Origin: Martelella alba
GTDB lineage: Bacteria > Pseudomonadota > Gammaproteobacteria > Enterobacterales > Enterobacteriaceae
Assembly: GCF_005217455.1 (NCBI RefSeq)
Contig: NZ_SZPQ01000025.1
Location: 23,662-87,661 of the forward strand
Length of the DNA: 64,000 bases
Direction of reading: 5' to 3'
Position 1 is the stretch's first letter, and each line of letters begins with the position of its first letter. Below are positions 41,105 to 49,693 of this stretch, one piece after another. Below the pieces are notes generated by a model. That model did not search any database and was not told where the DNA came from. It saw only the letters and a program-made list of their open reading frames with translations. The translations under genes and the position numbers were made by a program.

Positions 41105-42256
41105 TTACCGAGTCGCGTGACGCGCGCTTGCGCCGACCAGCAAGAGTAACAGCGCAATACCGCCGATCGCGGCGGGCAGGCTGGTGAGATGCGCGATAAA
41201 ACCAATCAGCGCCGGGCCGGCCAGAATACCGGCGTAGCCGACACAGGATATCGCCGCCAGGGCCTGGCCGGGCGGCATGTCTTTCTGGCTGCCGGCCACG
41301 CTGAACAGCAGCGGCACCAGATTCGCCGCGCCGAATCCCACCAGCAGAAAACAAGACAGCGTGATATACGCATTGTTCACCGCGATAGCCAGGCCCAGCC
41401 CGGCCGAGGCGCAGAGGCTTCCTCCCAGTAACGTGCGATAGCGGCCGACGGCATTGATAAGTCTGTCGCCTCCCAGACGACCGAGCGTCATGGCGATGGA
41501 AAACAGCGCGTAGCCCAATCCGCCCCAGGCGCTGTCCAACCCCCGTCTCGAAGTCAGAAACAGGGCGCTCCAATCCAGCATCGCGCCTTCGGTCATAAAG
41601 AGAATAAAACATAACGCGCCGATAAACATCACTTTGCCGCGCGGCAAAGCGAAGATCGGCCCCCTCTTGCCCATGGAGCGCTCGGCGAGAAAATCGCCGG
41701 CGGCATACAACAGCAGTCCCAGACAGACCAGATCCACGACCACCACCGACCACAACGGATTCAGCCCCAGCCCCAGCAGTATGCTGACCAGGCTTGCGCC
41801 GCTGATTCCGCCGATGCTGTAAAATCCATGGAATCCGGACATCATGGCCCGGCCGCTGGCTTTTTCCACCTGGACGGCCTGAATATTCATGGTAATGTCC
41901 ATCGCGCCCAGCCCCATGCCGAACAGCAGCAGGGCCAATCCCAATGGCAGCGGCCTGTCGATAATGGCCAGGGTGGGCAGAACCAACACCATGATAACCG
42001 CGGATCCCACCAGAAGCGGTTTACAGCCTAAACGGCCCGCCATGGGCGCCGCCAGCGGCAATGCCAGCAGGGAGCCGACGCCCAGACAAAGCAGCAGCAT
42101 GCCCAGCGAGGCGTCATTGGCGCCCAGGCGCTGCTTGGCAAAGGGCACCAACGGCGCCCAGGACGACATGCCGAAACCGGCGATGAAAAAAATGATTCTG
42201 GTGGCGATACGCACCGGCAGGGCCGCATGGCGTTCCGGATTCAGCGTCTCTGTCAT
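41105..42256 (-). CDS. MFS transporter, YbjJ-like
   Basis: The product is about 383 residues with twelve predicted helices. It has small-family MFS features such as GFHGFYSIGGISGA in the middle, a glycine-rich second helix (LLCLGVGSLLALPLAAPMAGRLG) and a second-half motif TLGRLGGDRLINAVGR. These resemble the YbjJ/fucose-permease-like branch; the substrate is unknown. The start is set at MTETLNPER (42256). The longer frame from 42292 adds residues atypical for the family. It lies between rcsD and a DUF4186 gene where E. coli has micF-ompC directly, so it is an insertion relative to E. coli order. Confidence 0.86.
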   Translation of the reverse strand: MTETLNPERHAALPVRIATRIIFFIAGFGMSSWAPLVPFAKQRLGANDASLGMLLLCLGVGSLLALPLAAPMAGRLGCKPLLVGSAVIMVLVLPTLAIIDRPLPLGLALLLFGMGLGAMDITMNIQAVQVEKASGRAMMSGFHGFYSIGGISGASLVSILLGLGLNPLWSVVVVDLVCLGLLLYAAGDFLAERSMGKRGPIFALPRGKVMFIGALCFILFMTEGAMLDWSALFLTSRRGLDSAWGGLGYALFSIAMTLGRLGGDRLINAVGRYRTLLGGSLCASAGLGLAIAVNNAYITLSCFLLVGFGAANLVPLLFSVAGSQKDMPPGQALAAISCVGYAGILAGPALIGFIAHLTSLPAAIGGIALLLLLVGASARHATR

Positions 42257-42350
42257 AATGCTTGCGGCAACTCCCCCGCCTGGAAAAAACAAGGCCCCGT
42301 CGTCGCAACGGGACAGATAAACAACCGAGTCGTCACGAATGTGCCGTCAA

Positions 42351-42725
42351 TCAGGGCGTTTCGTCGTCGCCCCGCCGGCGTAACCAGAGCGCGATAAATT
42401 GTAGTATATATTCCTGCTGCGCTGGGGTCAGAGCCTGCCCCCGGGCGATACCGTGCCATTTTTCCAGGCAACCGCGACAGCAGGTGGCCGTGGCGTGTTG
42501 GGCGACAAACACCGGATGCCCCCGCCAGGGCGTCTGCTTACCGTCTCTTGGGGGGAGGGCCGGCGAGAGGCGGGCGGCGATAAAATCCCGGGCATGGGAT
42601 AAAATGACCGGTAACCCCTTGGCGCGCAAATAGGCCCGATCTTTCTGGTTGAGATGGAATTTGGCGCGAAACGTCGACTGCTGTAAACGGTCCCAGATGA
42701 TGTCGAATATGGGGTCTTGCTGCAT
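42351..42725 (-). CDS. DUF4186 family protein
   Basis: The product is 124 residues. It has a charged N-terminal part (STFRAKFHLNQKDRAYL), the conserved FIAARLSPALPPRDGKQTPWRG segment split by a proline-rich turn, and a C-terminal cysteine/histidine cluster TCCRGCLEKWH that may bind zinc. This pattern matches the DUF4186 family of bacterial proteins of unknown function. A good ribosome-binding site (GAGGGAAACC) precedes the start. No operon partner is evident: the upstream side is repetitive DNA and the downstream side is the MFS gene about 95 bases away. Confidence 0.82.
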   Translation of the reverse strand: MQQDPIFDIIWDRLQQSTFRAKFHLNQKDRAYLRAKGLPVILSHARDFIAARLSPALPPRDGKQTPWRGHPVFVAQHATATCCRGCLEKWHGIARGQALTPAQQEYILQFIALWLRRRGDDETP

Positions 42726-42737
42726 GGTTTCCCTCCC

Positions 42738-42901
42738 TTACCCTGCCTCTTTCACGCTGCAGCGGTGTTGGCCGCGCCCACTCGCCCCAGTCACTTAGTC
42801 AGCTAAGCTCCTGGGGACTCGCGGACTTGCCGCCTTGCTGCAACGCGAAAGTTTTTGGGTAATTACCCTGCCTCTTTCACGCTGCAGCGGTGTTGGCCGC
42901 G
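42738..42901. repeat. Long palindromic intergenic repeat with partial duplication
   Basis: A 39-base sequence beginning TTACCCTGCCTCTTTCACGC is repeated perfectly at 42738-42776 and 42863-42901, 125 bases apart. Between them is a central imperfect palindrome, CCCCAGTCACTTAGTCAGC followed by TAAGCTCCTGGGG. The flanks (GTTGGCCGCG, CTTGCCGCC, TGCAACGCGAA) are shared with the 82-bp TATACTC elements on the opposite strand, so this is the long form of the same family. It resembles ERIC-like intergenic repeats of Yersinia and relatives. Confidence 0.8.
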
Positions 42902-43223
42902 TCCGCAATTGGAAATGTATCAGGTTTTCCGAGTGTAACACGACTCGCGACGAAGGACGATGACTGGTAAGGCCGGCCCGCGACGAGCGGCCTGGAGAAA
43001 CGTTAATAACGGTAATTAACTAAACCGTGTTTGCAAAGACCTGGCTTCAAATGAATTTTAAGAATGTACCTATTGTGTGGAAAATATATTCATTTTTTTA
43101 ATAATTTAATTAATAAATGTTAATTTAGAAATACACTGAATCCGCCATTAACATCTTGTCATGTTTAATTCTTATTCAATCCATATTATCTTCTTTATCA
43201 GTTCATAATCATTTCTAGCGCGT
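42902..43223. other. AT-rich intergenic stretch without a gene
   Basis: This stretch separates the palindromic repeat from micF. Its right half is markedly AT-rich compared with the surrounding genome. No reading frame with a ribosome-binding site and no clear stem-loop was found. It is the equivalent of the long regulatory region before ompC in other enterics. Confidence 0.5.
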
Positions 43224-43301
43224 AAAAAAGCCGGCACAAGGCCGGCTAACAGATTTTTTAAAATCAAATGAGAGTAATAATGACAATTTAATGATGATAG
43301 C
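43224..43301 (-). ncRNA. micF: MicF antisense small RNA
   Basis: Read on the minus strand from 43301, the sequence begins GCTATCATCATTAA, identical to the 5' end of E. coli MicF, the region that base-pairs with the ompF translation start. It continues AT-rich and ends in an intrinsic terminator: AGCCGGC and GCCGGCT arms followed by six T residues (43224-43247). The predicted RNA is about 78 nt, somewhat shorter than the 93 nt of E. coli. The location, divergent and upstream of ompC near rcsD, is conserved. An AT-rich -10-like sequence (TTTAAT) precedes the 5' end. Confidence 0.88.
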
Positions 43302-43465
43302 TATTAAATGATAGTACAAAAAAATAATGTTTTTTGCCACATTGTGCTATTTTTATTATAAATATAAATATATGATTTTAAGCGAGTTTTTTGATTACCC
43401 AAAACAAGATCTACCTCAAAGTTTTATTTATTATGGTGTGGTGAATATCAAGTAAGTTCCATGCC

Positions 43466-43532
43466 TGTTACATTTTAAAATACTAAATTTGCAATTTGAA
43501 ACACTGTAGGCCAATTGGTATCATTTTTACGC
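43466..43532 (+). promoter_or_regulatory. OmpR-type boxes upstream of ompC
   Basis: Two sequences closely resemble OmpR C-box halves of E. coli ompC: TGTTACATTTTAAAATACT (43466-43484) and GCAATTTGAAACACTGTAG (43491-43509). A third, weaker one (TTGGTATCATTTTTACGC) ends at 43532. The spacing fits tandem OmpR dimers. The start codon lies about 115 bases downstream. Confidence 0.65.
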
Positions 43533-43647
43533 TAGTATATATTTCCATTTCTAGCAAAATAAGATCGCGTATCAGATTTACACCTAATGATACAACACTC
43601 AAAGCAAAATAGTGGCCAAAGATAATAAATACACTGAGGACAAGAAG

Positions 43648-44784
43648 ATGAAACTACAGGTTCTAGCCCTGGTGATTCCAGCATTGTTAGTGGCTGGTAC
43701 AGCGGGTGCTGCGGAAGTCTATAACAAAGACGGTAATCAGTTGGATTTGTTCGGATCTCTCCACGGGTTGCATTATTTCTCCGATAACAATTCTCAGGAT
43801 GGCGATCAGACCTACGCCCGTATCGGCTTCAAGGGCCAAACCCAGATCAATGACCAACTGACCGGCTACGGCGATTGGGAATACCAGATCCAGGCCAACC
43901 ATACCGAGGGCGGCAGCGACGCGCAAGACGGCAACCACACCCGGTATGCCTTCGCCGGTTTGAAATACGGCGATTACGGTTCATTCGATTATGGACGTAA
44001 CGACGGTATCCTCTACGACATCACGTCGTGGACCGACATGCAGCCGGAATTCGACGGCTCCACCTATGGTGCCGATCAGTTCATGTTCGGCCGCGCCACC
44101 GGCGTCGCCACCTATCGTAACAAGAACTTTTTCGGCCTGGTGGATGGTCTGAACTTCGCTGTCCAGTACCAGGGCCAGAACGGCAGCCCGGAAGAAAACG
44201 TCAACGGCCGCGATGTATTGGGCCAGAATGGCGACGGCTACGGGATGTCGCTGAGCTATGATATCGGCTGGGGCTTGTCCGTCGGCGGCGCGTTCTTTAA
44301 TTCCAAACGCACTGACGAACAAAACGGCCTCAACAATGCGGGTATCTCCGGACGCGGCGACAACGCGGAAGGTTACACCGGCGGCCTGAAATACAACGCC
44401 AACAATATCTACGTGGCGGCGGAATTCACTCAGTCCTATAACGCGGCGCCTTTCGGCTCCAGTGATAGCGATGTTTACGGTTATGCCAACAAGGCGCAAT
44501 CCTTCGAAGCTTATGCGGGTTATACCTTCGATTTCGGCCTGGTGCCGTTCGTTGGGTATAACCAAACCCGTGCCGAAAACATCGGCGCCGCCGGCGATGG
44601 CAATACCTATAACAATCAGGACCTGGTCAAGTTTGTCGACCTGGGCGCCACTTACTACTTCAACAAGAACATATCGACCTATGTTGACTACAAGATCAAC
44701 CTGATCGATAGCAGCCAGTTTAGCAAGGCGGCCGGCATCAACACCGACGATGTTGTCGCCCTCGGCTTGGTTTACCAGTTCTAA
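43648..44784 (+). CDS. ompC: Outer-membrane general porin, OmpC type
   Basis: This is a trimeric 16-stranded beta-barrel porin for passive diffusion of small hydrophilic solutes. The product is 378 residues with a 21-residue signal peptide cut before [15 protein letters not shown]. Loop 3 carries the constriction motif variant PEFDG, and the protein ends in the barrel-assembly signal VYQF. The start is the ATG at 43648, after GAGGACAAGAAG. The longer frame from 43612 lacks a signal peptide. Neighbouring MicF and OmpR boxes support OmpC rather than another porin. Confidence 0.95.
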   Translation: MKLQVLALVIPALLVAGTAGAAEVYNKDGNQLDLFGSLHGLHYFSDNNSQDGDQTYARIGFKGQTQINDQLTGYGDWEYQIQANHTEGGSDAQDGNHTRYAFAGLKYGDYGSFDYGRNDGILYDITSWTDMQPEFDGSTYGADQFMFGRATGVATYRNKNFFGLVDGLNFAVQYQGQNGSPEENVNGRDVLGQNGDGYGMSLSYDIGWGLSVGGAFFNSKRTDEQNGLNNAGISGRGDNAEGYTGGLKYNANNIYVAAEFTQSYNAAPFGSSDSDVYGYANKAQSFEAYAGYTFDFGLVPFVGYNQTRAENIGAAGDGNTYNNQDLVKFVDLGATYYFNKNISTYVDYKINLIDSSQFSKAAGINTDDVVALGLVYQF

Positions 44785-44804
44785 TTCCTTCAACGGATAC
44801 TCTG

Positions 44805-44831
44805 CGGGCAACAGCGATGTTGCCCGTTTTT
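44805..44831 (+). terminator. Intrinsic terminator after ompC
   Basis: The 8-bp stem CGGGCAAC/GTTGCCCG (44805-44812 and 44819-44826) with a six-base loop is followed by five T residues, twenty bases after the ompC stop. Confidence 0.9.
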
Positions 44832-45234
44832 GTATTATTTCCCTCCCGTCCCTTCCGTTCTGTTTTATCGCCAGCCCCGCCTTTAACCATAATCCGGCAT
44901 TAATATCTTTTCGATTGCGGCTTGGTTTAAGTTTCTGACTCTACTATCCGTTGACGGGAATGTATTATGCCCTGGGGTCCATGCGGCAATTCATGTTTCT
45001 ATCCATAAAATAATATCATTCGCTCATTTTCAATTGATACAGTTCGGTGGCTTTGATTAATGAACAATAAATTTAAAATACAAATATTCAATTAAATCAT
45101 ATAATTATAATAATTTATCGGCTAATGGAAACAGGGTTTGGCGAACTTATCGTCATGGTAAATTCATGGGTGGTCGGTGACGCCATCTTCGTTGACGCTT
45201 TATCGATAATGGAAAAATAATTCCAGAGGGAAAA
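44832..45234. other. Intergenic region between the two porin genes
   Basis: About 400 bases with no supported gene. The right half (45000-45130) is AT-rich and probably holds the promoter of the second porin; no convincing OmpR boxes like those before ompC were recognised. A purine-rich ribosome-binding site (CAGAGGGA) ends the region. Confidence 0.5.
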
Positions 45235-46341
45235 ATGAAACTACGTCTTCTTTCAATCGCGATGCCGGCTTTTTTTATGTCCTCCATGGCCGACGCGGCC
45301 GAAATCTATAATAAAAACGGCAATAAGTTGGATTTCTCCGGCAGTATTGTCGGTGTGCATTATTTTTCTGACAATAAGCAGGCCGACGGCGATCAATCCT
45401 ATATGCGTTTCGGTTTCCAGGGCGAAACGCAGATCAATGACCAACTGACCGGCTATGGTCGATGGCAGCACCAGGCCGAACTGAACAGAACCGAGGACGA
45501 AAGCAAGAACAAGGGCAATTCCACCTTGCTGGGGTATGTGGGACTGCGTTACGGCCAGTACGGCTCCTTCGACTATGGCCGCAATTTCGGCATTCTCTAT
45601 GACGTGATGTCCTGGACCGATATGCTGCCGGAGCTGGGCGGCGATACCTACGGCGTCGACGATATGATGTCCAATCGCGGCAACGGTCTGGCCACCTACC
45701 GCAACCGGGGATTTTTCGGCCAGGTGGAAGGCTTGGACTTCGCCGTCCAGTATCAGGGCAAGAATACCGAAGGCAAACGGGGCAAGGGCCGCGATGTCAT
45801 GGCGGCCAATGGCGACGGCTTCGGCATGTCGGCATCCTATAAGCTTTCCGACCGGGTCAGCGTCGCCGGCGCCTTCAGTACCAGCAAACGCACCGAGGGG
45901 CAGCGCAATCTGGCTTATGGCGGCGGCGACAGGGCCAATGCCTATTCCGGCGCGCTGAAGTACGATCATGAAGCCGTGTATCTGGCCATGATGTATACCC
46001 AAAGCTATAACCTGATGCGCTTTGGCGACGCAGCCAGTGAAGATCATATCCATGGGTTCGCCAGCCGGGCGCGCAACCTCGAATTCGTCGCCCAGTATCT
46101 GTTCGATTTCGGTTTGCGTCCCACCCTGGCGTATGTTCTGGCCCGCGGCAACCGTCTTGGCGATTACGGCAGCCAGGATCTGCGCAAATACATCGATATC
46201 AGCGCCAGCTATAATTTCAACAAAAATATGCTGGCTTATGTTGACTACCAGATTAATCTATTAAAGGAGAATAATTTCTCTAGAGCCGCCGACATTCATC
46301 GCGAAAATATCCTGGCGCTGGGCATGGTCTACCAGTTCTGA
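45235..46341 (+). CDS. Second outer-membrane general porin, OmpC paralogue
   Basis: The product is 368 residues with a signal peptide ending MADAAEIYNKNG and a C-terminal VYQF. It aligns with the upstream OmpC along its whole length, including [25 protein letters not shown] and the final YVDY.INL, so it arose by tandem duplication. It differs at the constriction loop (MLPELGGDTYG against QPEFDG), and several extracellular loops are shorter and more basic. The missing acidic residue in loop 3 may change pore selectivity. It is regulated separately, since a terminator and a 400-base gap lie between the two genes. Confidence 0.93.
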   Translation: MKLRLLSIAMPAFFMSSMADAAEIYNKNGNKLDFSGSIVGVHYFSDNKQADGDQSYMRFGFQGETQINDQLTGYGRWQHQAELNRTEDESKNKGNSTLLGYVGLRYGQYGSFDYGRNFGILYDVMSWTDMLPELGGDTYGVDDMMSNRGNGLATYRNRGFFGQVEGLDFAVQYQGKNTEGKRGKGRDVMAANGDGFGMSASYKLSDRVSVAGAFSTSKRTEGQRNLAYGGGDRANAYSGALKYDHEAVYLAMMYTQSYNLMRFGDAASEDHIHGFASRARNLEFVAQYLFDFGLRPTLAYVLARGNRLGDYGSQDLRKYIDISASYNFNKNMLAYVDYQINLLKENNFSRAADIHRENILALGMVYQF

Positions 46342-46421
46342 TAACAGATCAGCCTACGTTTCCCGGCCCGTGGGCAACGTGGTCCCGCCAAGGATGATGT
46401 CGTGGCCTGTCCCGCGAGTTC

Positions 46422-46503
46422 TATACTCTGAATACGTCGCGTTGCATCGCGGCGGCAAGTGAGCGCGGCCAACAAAGAGGCAACGTGAAGTATGACGAGT
46501 ATA
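46422..46503. repeat. TATACTC small intergenic repeat, 82-bp copy
   Basis: The element begins TATACTC and ends GAGTATA, perfect 7-bp terminal inverted repeats. The inner parts, CGCGTTGCATCGCGGCGGC and GAGGCAACGTGAAGTATGA, are partly complementary, so the transcript could fold back. It matches the copy at 57172-57253 in length and order, and lies between the second porin and a 9-bp tandem repeat. Confidence 0.85.
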
Positions 46504-46523
46504 AAGCGGCGCGCAGGCTTGCC

Positions 46524-46577
46524 GGAAGGACCGGAAGGACCGGAAGGACCGGAAGGACCGGAAGGACCGGAAGGAAA
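46524..46577 (+). repeat. Tandem 9-bp repeat (GGAAGGACC), five perfect copies plus one partial
   Basis: Five perfect direct copies of GGAAGGACC occupy 46524-46568 and a sixth partial copy follows to 46577. The array sits between the TATACTC element and the start of the binding-protein gene at 46630. In the frame open upstream of that gene it would encode repeated Glu-Gly-Pro, but that frame is not thought to be translated. Short tandem arrays of this type are prone to copy-number change. Confidence 0.9.
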
Positions 46578-46629
46578 GGCGGCGTCCACTCATCGGCGGG
46601 TCATTGACTTGGCAAAAGGGAAACGGATC

Positions 46630-47646
46630 ATGAATGACAGAACAGGGTTGAAAAAGGCGTGGCTGGCCGGCGTATTGGTCGCCGTAGGTGTCATCATGGC
46701 GGCGTCCCTCGCGGTGTCGCCAGCCCGGGCGGCGACACCGCCGGTCAAAGTCACTTTCGTACAGGAATGGCCGGTGGCCGACGGGTTCTGGATCCCCTGG
46801 ACGTTGGGCAAAGCCAAGGGTTTCTATCTTGATGAAGGCATCGATCTCAACATCGTCGCGCCGCCGACGGTGGCGGATACGATGAAATTCCTCGGCACCG
46901 GTCGGGCGGATCTGGCCTTCACCACAGTGATGGATATCATTTTCGCCAAGGAACAGGGCGCCCCGGTCATCGCCATTGGCCGGTACGGCACCGGCAACAA
47001 CTGGGGCATTTTCACCCCGCAGGGTCATCCGTTGACGGTGGCGCAGTTGAAAGGCAAAAAAATCGGCATCTATAACGACGCCTGGACCAAGGCGCAGCTT
47101 TCGCTGATGCTCAAAAGCGCCGGCATGACATTAAACGATGTCCAGATGGTGGCGGCCGCCGATGACACCGTGCCGTTACTGCTGCAAAACCGGGTTGACG
47201 CCACCACCGGCATTACCAACGCCGAAGGTACCGAACTGGCGGTGGTCGGCAAGGAGCAGCCGGAATTCATCCCCGCCATAGCCCATGGCGTACCGGATAC
47301 GCCGATTTTCATGTTTGCCGGCAATCAGCGTTGGCTGGATAAGCATCCGGAACTGGCAAAGGCGTTCATGCGCGCCACCAGCAAGAGCATCCGCTATGCC
47401 ATCGCCCATCCGGATGAGGCTATCGCCGCTTTCGCCAAGCAATACAGCAAGTCCTACGACGCCGACTTCGTCAAGCGGCAATGGCAGGATACCATGGCGG
47501 TACTGGGCGCGCCGGACGACAATCAACTGAAGTTAACCGATCAGGCCTGGAGCGATTTGTTACAAGCGGTCACCGCGCTAGGCATCGTGAAACAGGCCCT
47601 GCCGCCGTCCCAATATTACACTAACGCGTATCTGCCCCAGCAATAA
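46630..47646 (+). CDS. ABC transporter substrate-binding protein, NMT1/THI5-like
   Basis: The product is 338 residues with a signal peptide ending SPARAATPP and a type-2 periplasmic binding fold of the NMT1/SsuA/TauA superfamily. It has FWIPWTLGKAKGFYLDEGID near the mature N-terminus, and LKGKKIGIYNDAW and RVDATTGITNAEG in the ligand-binding core. These features are closest to pyrimidine/riboflavin and nitrate/sulfonate binding proteins; the ligand cannot be stated. ATG 46630 is used because it begins the signal peptide. The open frame from 46492 runs through repetitive DNA. It faces the HcxA-like gene, overlapping its 3' end by 26 bases. Confidence 0.85.
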   Translation: MNDRTGLKKAWLAGVLVAVGVIMAASLAVSPARAATPPVKVTFVQEWPVADGFWIPWTLGKAKGFYLDEGIDLNIVAPPTVADTMKFLGTGRADLAFTTVMDIIFAKEQGAPVIAIGRYGTGNNWGIFTPQGHPLTVAQLKGKKIGIYNDAWTKAQLSLMLKSAGMTLNDVQMVAAADDTVPLLLQNRVDATTGITNAEGTELAVVGKEQPEFIPAIAHGVPDTPIFMFAGNQRWLDKHPELAKAFMRATSKSIRYAIAHPDEAIAAFAKQYSKSYDADFVKRQWQDTMAVLGAPDDNQLKLTDQAWSDLLQAVTALGIVKQALPPSQYYTNAYLPQQ

Positions 47647-48769
47647 TGCCGGACTTACCCGGGGGCGCCGCTTGTGTGGCGGCGCCCCCGGGTTGGCCGT
47701 CATTGGCGAGAATGGCCCGCATGATGCGCCCGGCATCGAGTGGAAAGGGCAGCCGGGCGGCAACGGCCGGGGGAATTTTTACCTCACGGGCGAGGGTTTG
47801 CGCCCGGGATTCACGCTCTTCCCTGATCCCCAACCCCGCCAGCGTTACCGGCATGGAAAAATCGGCTAGCAAGGACAGCAGTTTTAATTGTGACGGCGCG
47901 TCGGCGTCATCCAGACGGGATTGTACCGCCAATCCGAAACCCACCAGTTCCCCATGCAGAAATCCCCGTAAGTCAGACTGGCGGGTCAGGCTGTTATGAA
48001 TGGCGTGCGCGACGCCTATTCGCGGAAACTCGTCCCGCATGCTATTGGCCATCCCGGCCAAGGCGATAACCGCATCCACCGTTTTTAGCAACGCCGGCGT
48101 GACCCGGCCGTGTTCATTGGCATCAAGGGCATCTTTAGCATGTTGCTCGATAATATCCAGCGCCAGCCTGGCGGCTTGCGCTTTGAGAACAAGCGAGAGA
48201 CTGTCGTCCTTGGCCCGCAGATACGGCTCGAATTCAAACCATTTCGCCAATGCGTCCACTATTCCGGCTTTGAGATAGCGCACCGGCGCGGCAGCGATGA
48301 TTGCGCTATCCACCAGAACCCAGTCCGGCGTTCGTTCAAGGGCCATGGAATGCAAATGGGCGCCGGTATCGCTGTAAAGCACGGTAATAGGCGACCAGGC
48401 GGCACAGGTCGCGGCGATGGTGGGCACGGTGATAAGCGGCCGCCGGCCGCTGGATTCCGCCACGCCCTTGGCGGTGTCCAGCACTTTGCCGCCGCCGACG
48501 CCGATAATCAGCGCGGCATTATCGGCGTCGGCCCGTCCGGCGAATGCAGCGATAGTATGAGCGGTGCATTCGCCTTGCAGGAAATAACGCCGATAGCGGA
48601 TCCGTTTCGCGCCAAAGCTGTTATCGATTGCCTGTCGGGCCGTTTGCCACGCCCGGGGGCTGGTAATGATCATGACGCCTTCGCGGGCGATCGGCGCCAC
48701 ATATTCGCCGATGCGATAGAGCAGTCCCGTTTCGTTCAGGTAGTGTTGCGGCGCTTTTACGACAATCAC
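47621..48769 (-). CDS. Iron-containing alcohol/glycerol dehydrogenase family protein, HcxA (YbdH)-like
   Basis: The product is 382 residues. The NAD(P)-binding region has VIGVGGGKVLDTAKGVAE-type sequence (IIGVGGGKVLDTAKG), followed by TVPTIAATCAAWSPITVLY and the metal-binding DALAKW and AHAIHNSLT segments of the glycerol-dehydrogenase family. The closest familiar protein is E. coli YbdH/HcxA, a hydroxycarboxylate dehydrogenase. It is the last gene of a minus-strand ABC-transporter operon, about 35 bases after the permease gene. The start is GTG 48769 behind AGAGGAAAT. The C-terminus extends about 20 residues beyond the usual end and overlaps the convergent binding-protein gene. Confidence 0.85.
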   Translation of the reverse strand: MIVVKAPQHYLNETGLLYRIGEYVAPIAREGVMIITSPRAWQTARQAIDNSFGAKRIRYRRYFLQGECTAHTIAAFAGRADADNAALIIGVGGGKVLDTAKGVAESSGRRPLITVPTIAATCAAWSPITVLYSDTGAHLHSMALERTPDWVLVDSAIIAAAPVRYLKAGIVDALAKWFEFEPYLRAKDDSLSLVLKAQAARLALDIIEQHAKDALDANEHGRVTPALLKTVDAVIALAGMANSMRDEFPRIGVAHAIHNSLTRQSDLRGFLHGELVGFGLAVQSRLDDADAPSQLKLLSLLADFSMPVTLAGLGIREERESRAQTLAREVKIPPAVAARLPFPLDAGRIMRAILANDGQPGGAATQAAPPGKSGIIAGADTR

Positions 48770-48803
48770 GTGATTTCCTCTTGTCCGGAGCCGGCGGCAG
48801 GCG

Positions 48804-49670
48804 TTATTTCTGCATACCCCAGCGTTTCACGGTGACGCGCTCCAAGGAGGTGAAAATCAACCCCTCCATCAACAACCCTATCACGATCACCGAAATAAGA
48901 CCGGCAAAAACCCGATCAGTGAATAACTCATTACGGTTCTGAAAAATGTACCAGCCCAATCCGCCGGTGCCGCTGGATGCGCCGAACACCAGTTCGGCGG
49001 CGATCAGGGTTCGCCAGGCGAACGCCCAGCCGATTTTGAGGCCGGAAATGATCGAGGGCAGGGCGGCGGGAACCAGGATATGCCAGACAAAACGGACTCC
49101 TCGTAAATGGTAATTACGTCCGGTCATGCGCAACGTATCGGATACGCCGAGAAAACCGGAATAGGTGTTTAGCGCCATCGGCCACATCACCGAATGCGCC
49201 AGGACAAATATCAGACTGTTCTCTCCCAACCCGAACCATAACAGTGAAAGCGGCAGCAGGGCGATGGCGGGCAAAGGGTTGAACATGGATGTCAGCGTAC
49301 TGAGCGCATCGCGGCCGATACGGGATGAAACCGCCAGTGCGCTCAGAACCAGCGCCAATGTCGTGCCGATAAGATAACCTTTTATCAGCGTGCCGAGGGA
49401 AAAACCGATTTTGGTCGGCAATTCACCGCTGACCGTATCTTGCAGGAAAGCCCGCGCGGTCTGGATAAATCCGGGCAATAGCAAGGCATTGTTCTGCCAG
49501 CGGGCGGCAATTTCCCATAACGCCAGCAAGACCAGCAGGATAACCGACTTGCGCAGCCAAGATCGGTTCCACAGGCGGCTGGTTGTTGGCAGCGGCTTTT
49601 CCAGCCTCTGATCATCCAGTGGCGGCAACTCATAGAGGACTTCCGGGCGCACCGGCGGCAGTATGTTCAT
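48804..49670 (-). CDS. ABC transporter permease, SsuC/TauC type
   Basis: The product is about 288 residues with six predicted membrane helices and the conserved coupling loop ALPSIISGLKIGWAFAWRT of the sulfonate/taurine/nitrate importer permeases. It forms an importer with the ATPase encoded just upstream. Two starts compete: ATG 49697 overlaps the ATPase stop but has no ribosome-binding site, while ATG 49670 (MNILPPVRPE) has AAGGAG seven bases upstream and is chosen. The downstream HcxA-like gene is in the same operon. Confidence 0.9.
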   Translation of the reverse strand: MNILPPVRPEVLYELPPLDDQRLEKPLPTTSRLWNRSWLRKSVILLVLLALWEIAARWQNNALLLPGFIQTARAFLQDTVSGELPTKIGFSLGTLIKGYLIGTTLALVLSALAVSSRIGRDALSTLTSMFNPLPAIALLPLSLLWFGLGENSLIFVLAHSVMWPMALNTYSGFLGVSDTLRMTGRNYHLRGVRFVWHILVPAALPSIISGLKIGWAFAWRTLIAAELVFGASSGTGGLGWYIFQNRNELFTDRVFAGLISVIVIGLLMEGLIFTSLERVTVKRWGMQK

Positions 49671-49693
49671 CGCGCTTTCTCCTTGCCCGGTTT

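Noticed and set aside
46524..46577. Possible CRISPR array
   Set aside because: The units are contiguous 9-mers without spacers and there are no cas genes nearby.
46492..46629. Collagen-like Glu-Gly-Pro N-terminus for the binding protein
   Set aside because: The frame crosses a repeat element and a 9-bp tandem array, precedes a normal signal peptide with its own ATG, and lacks a ribosome-binding site.
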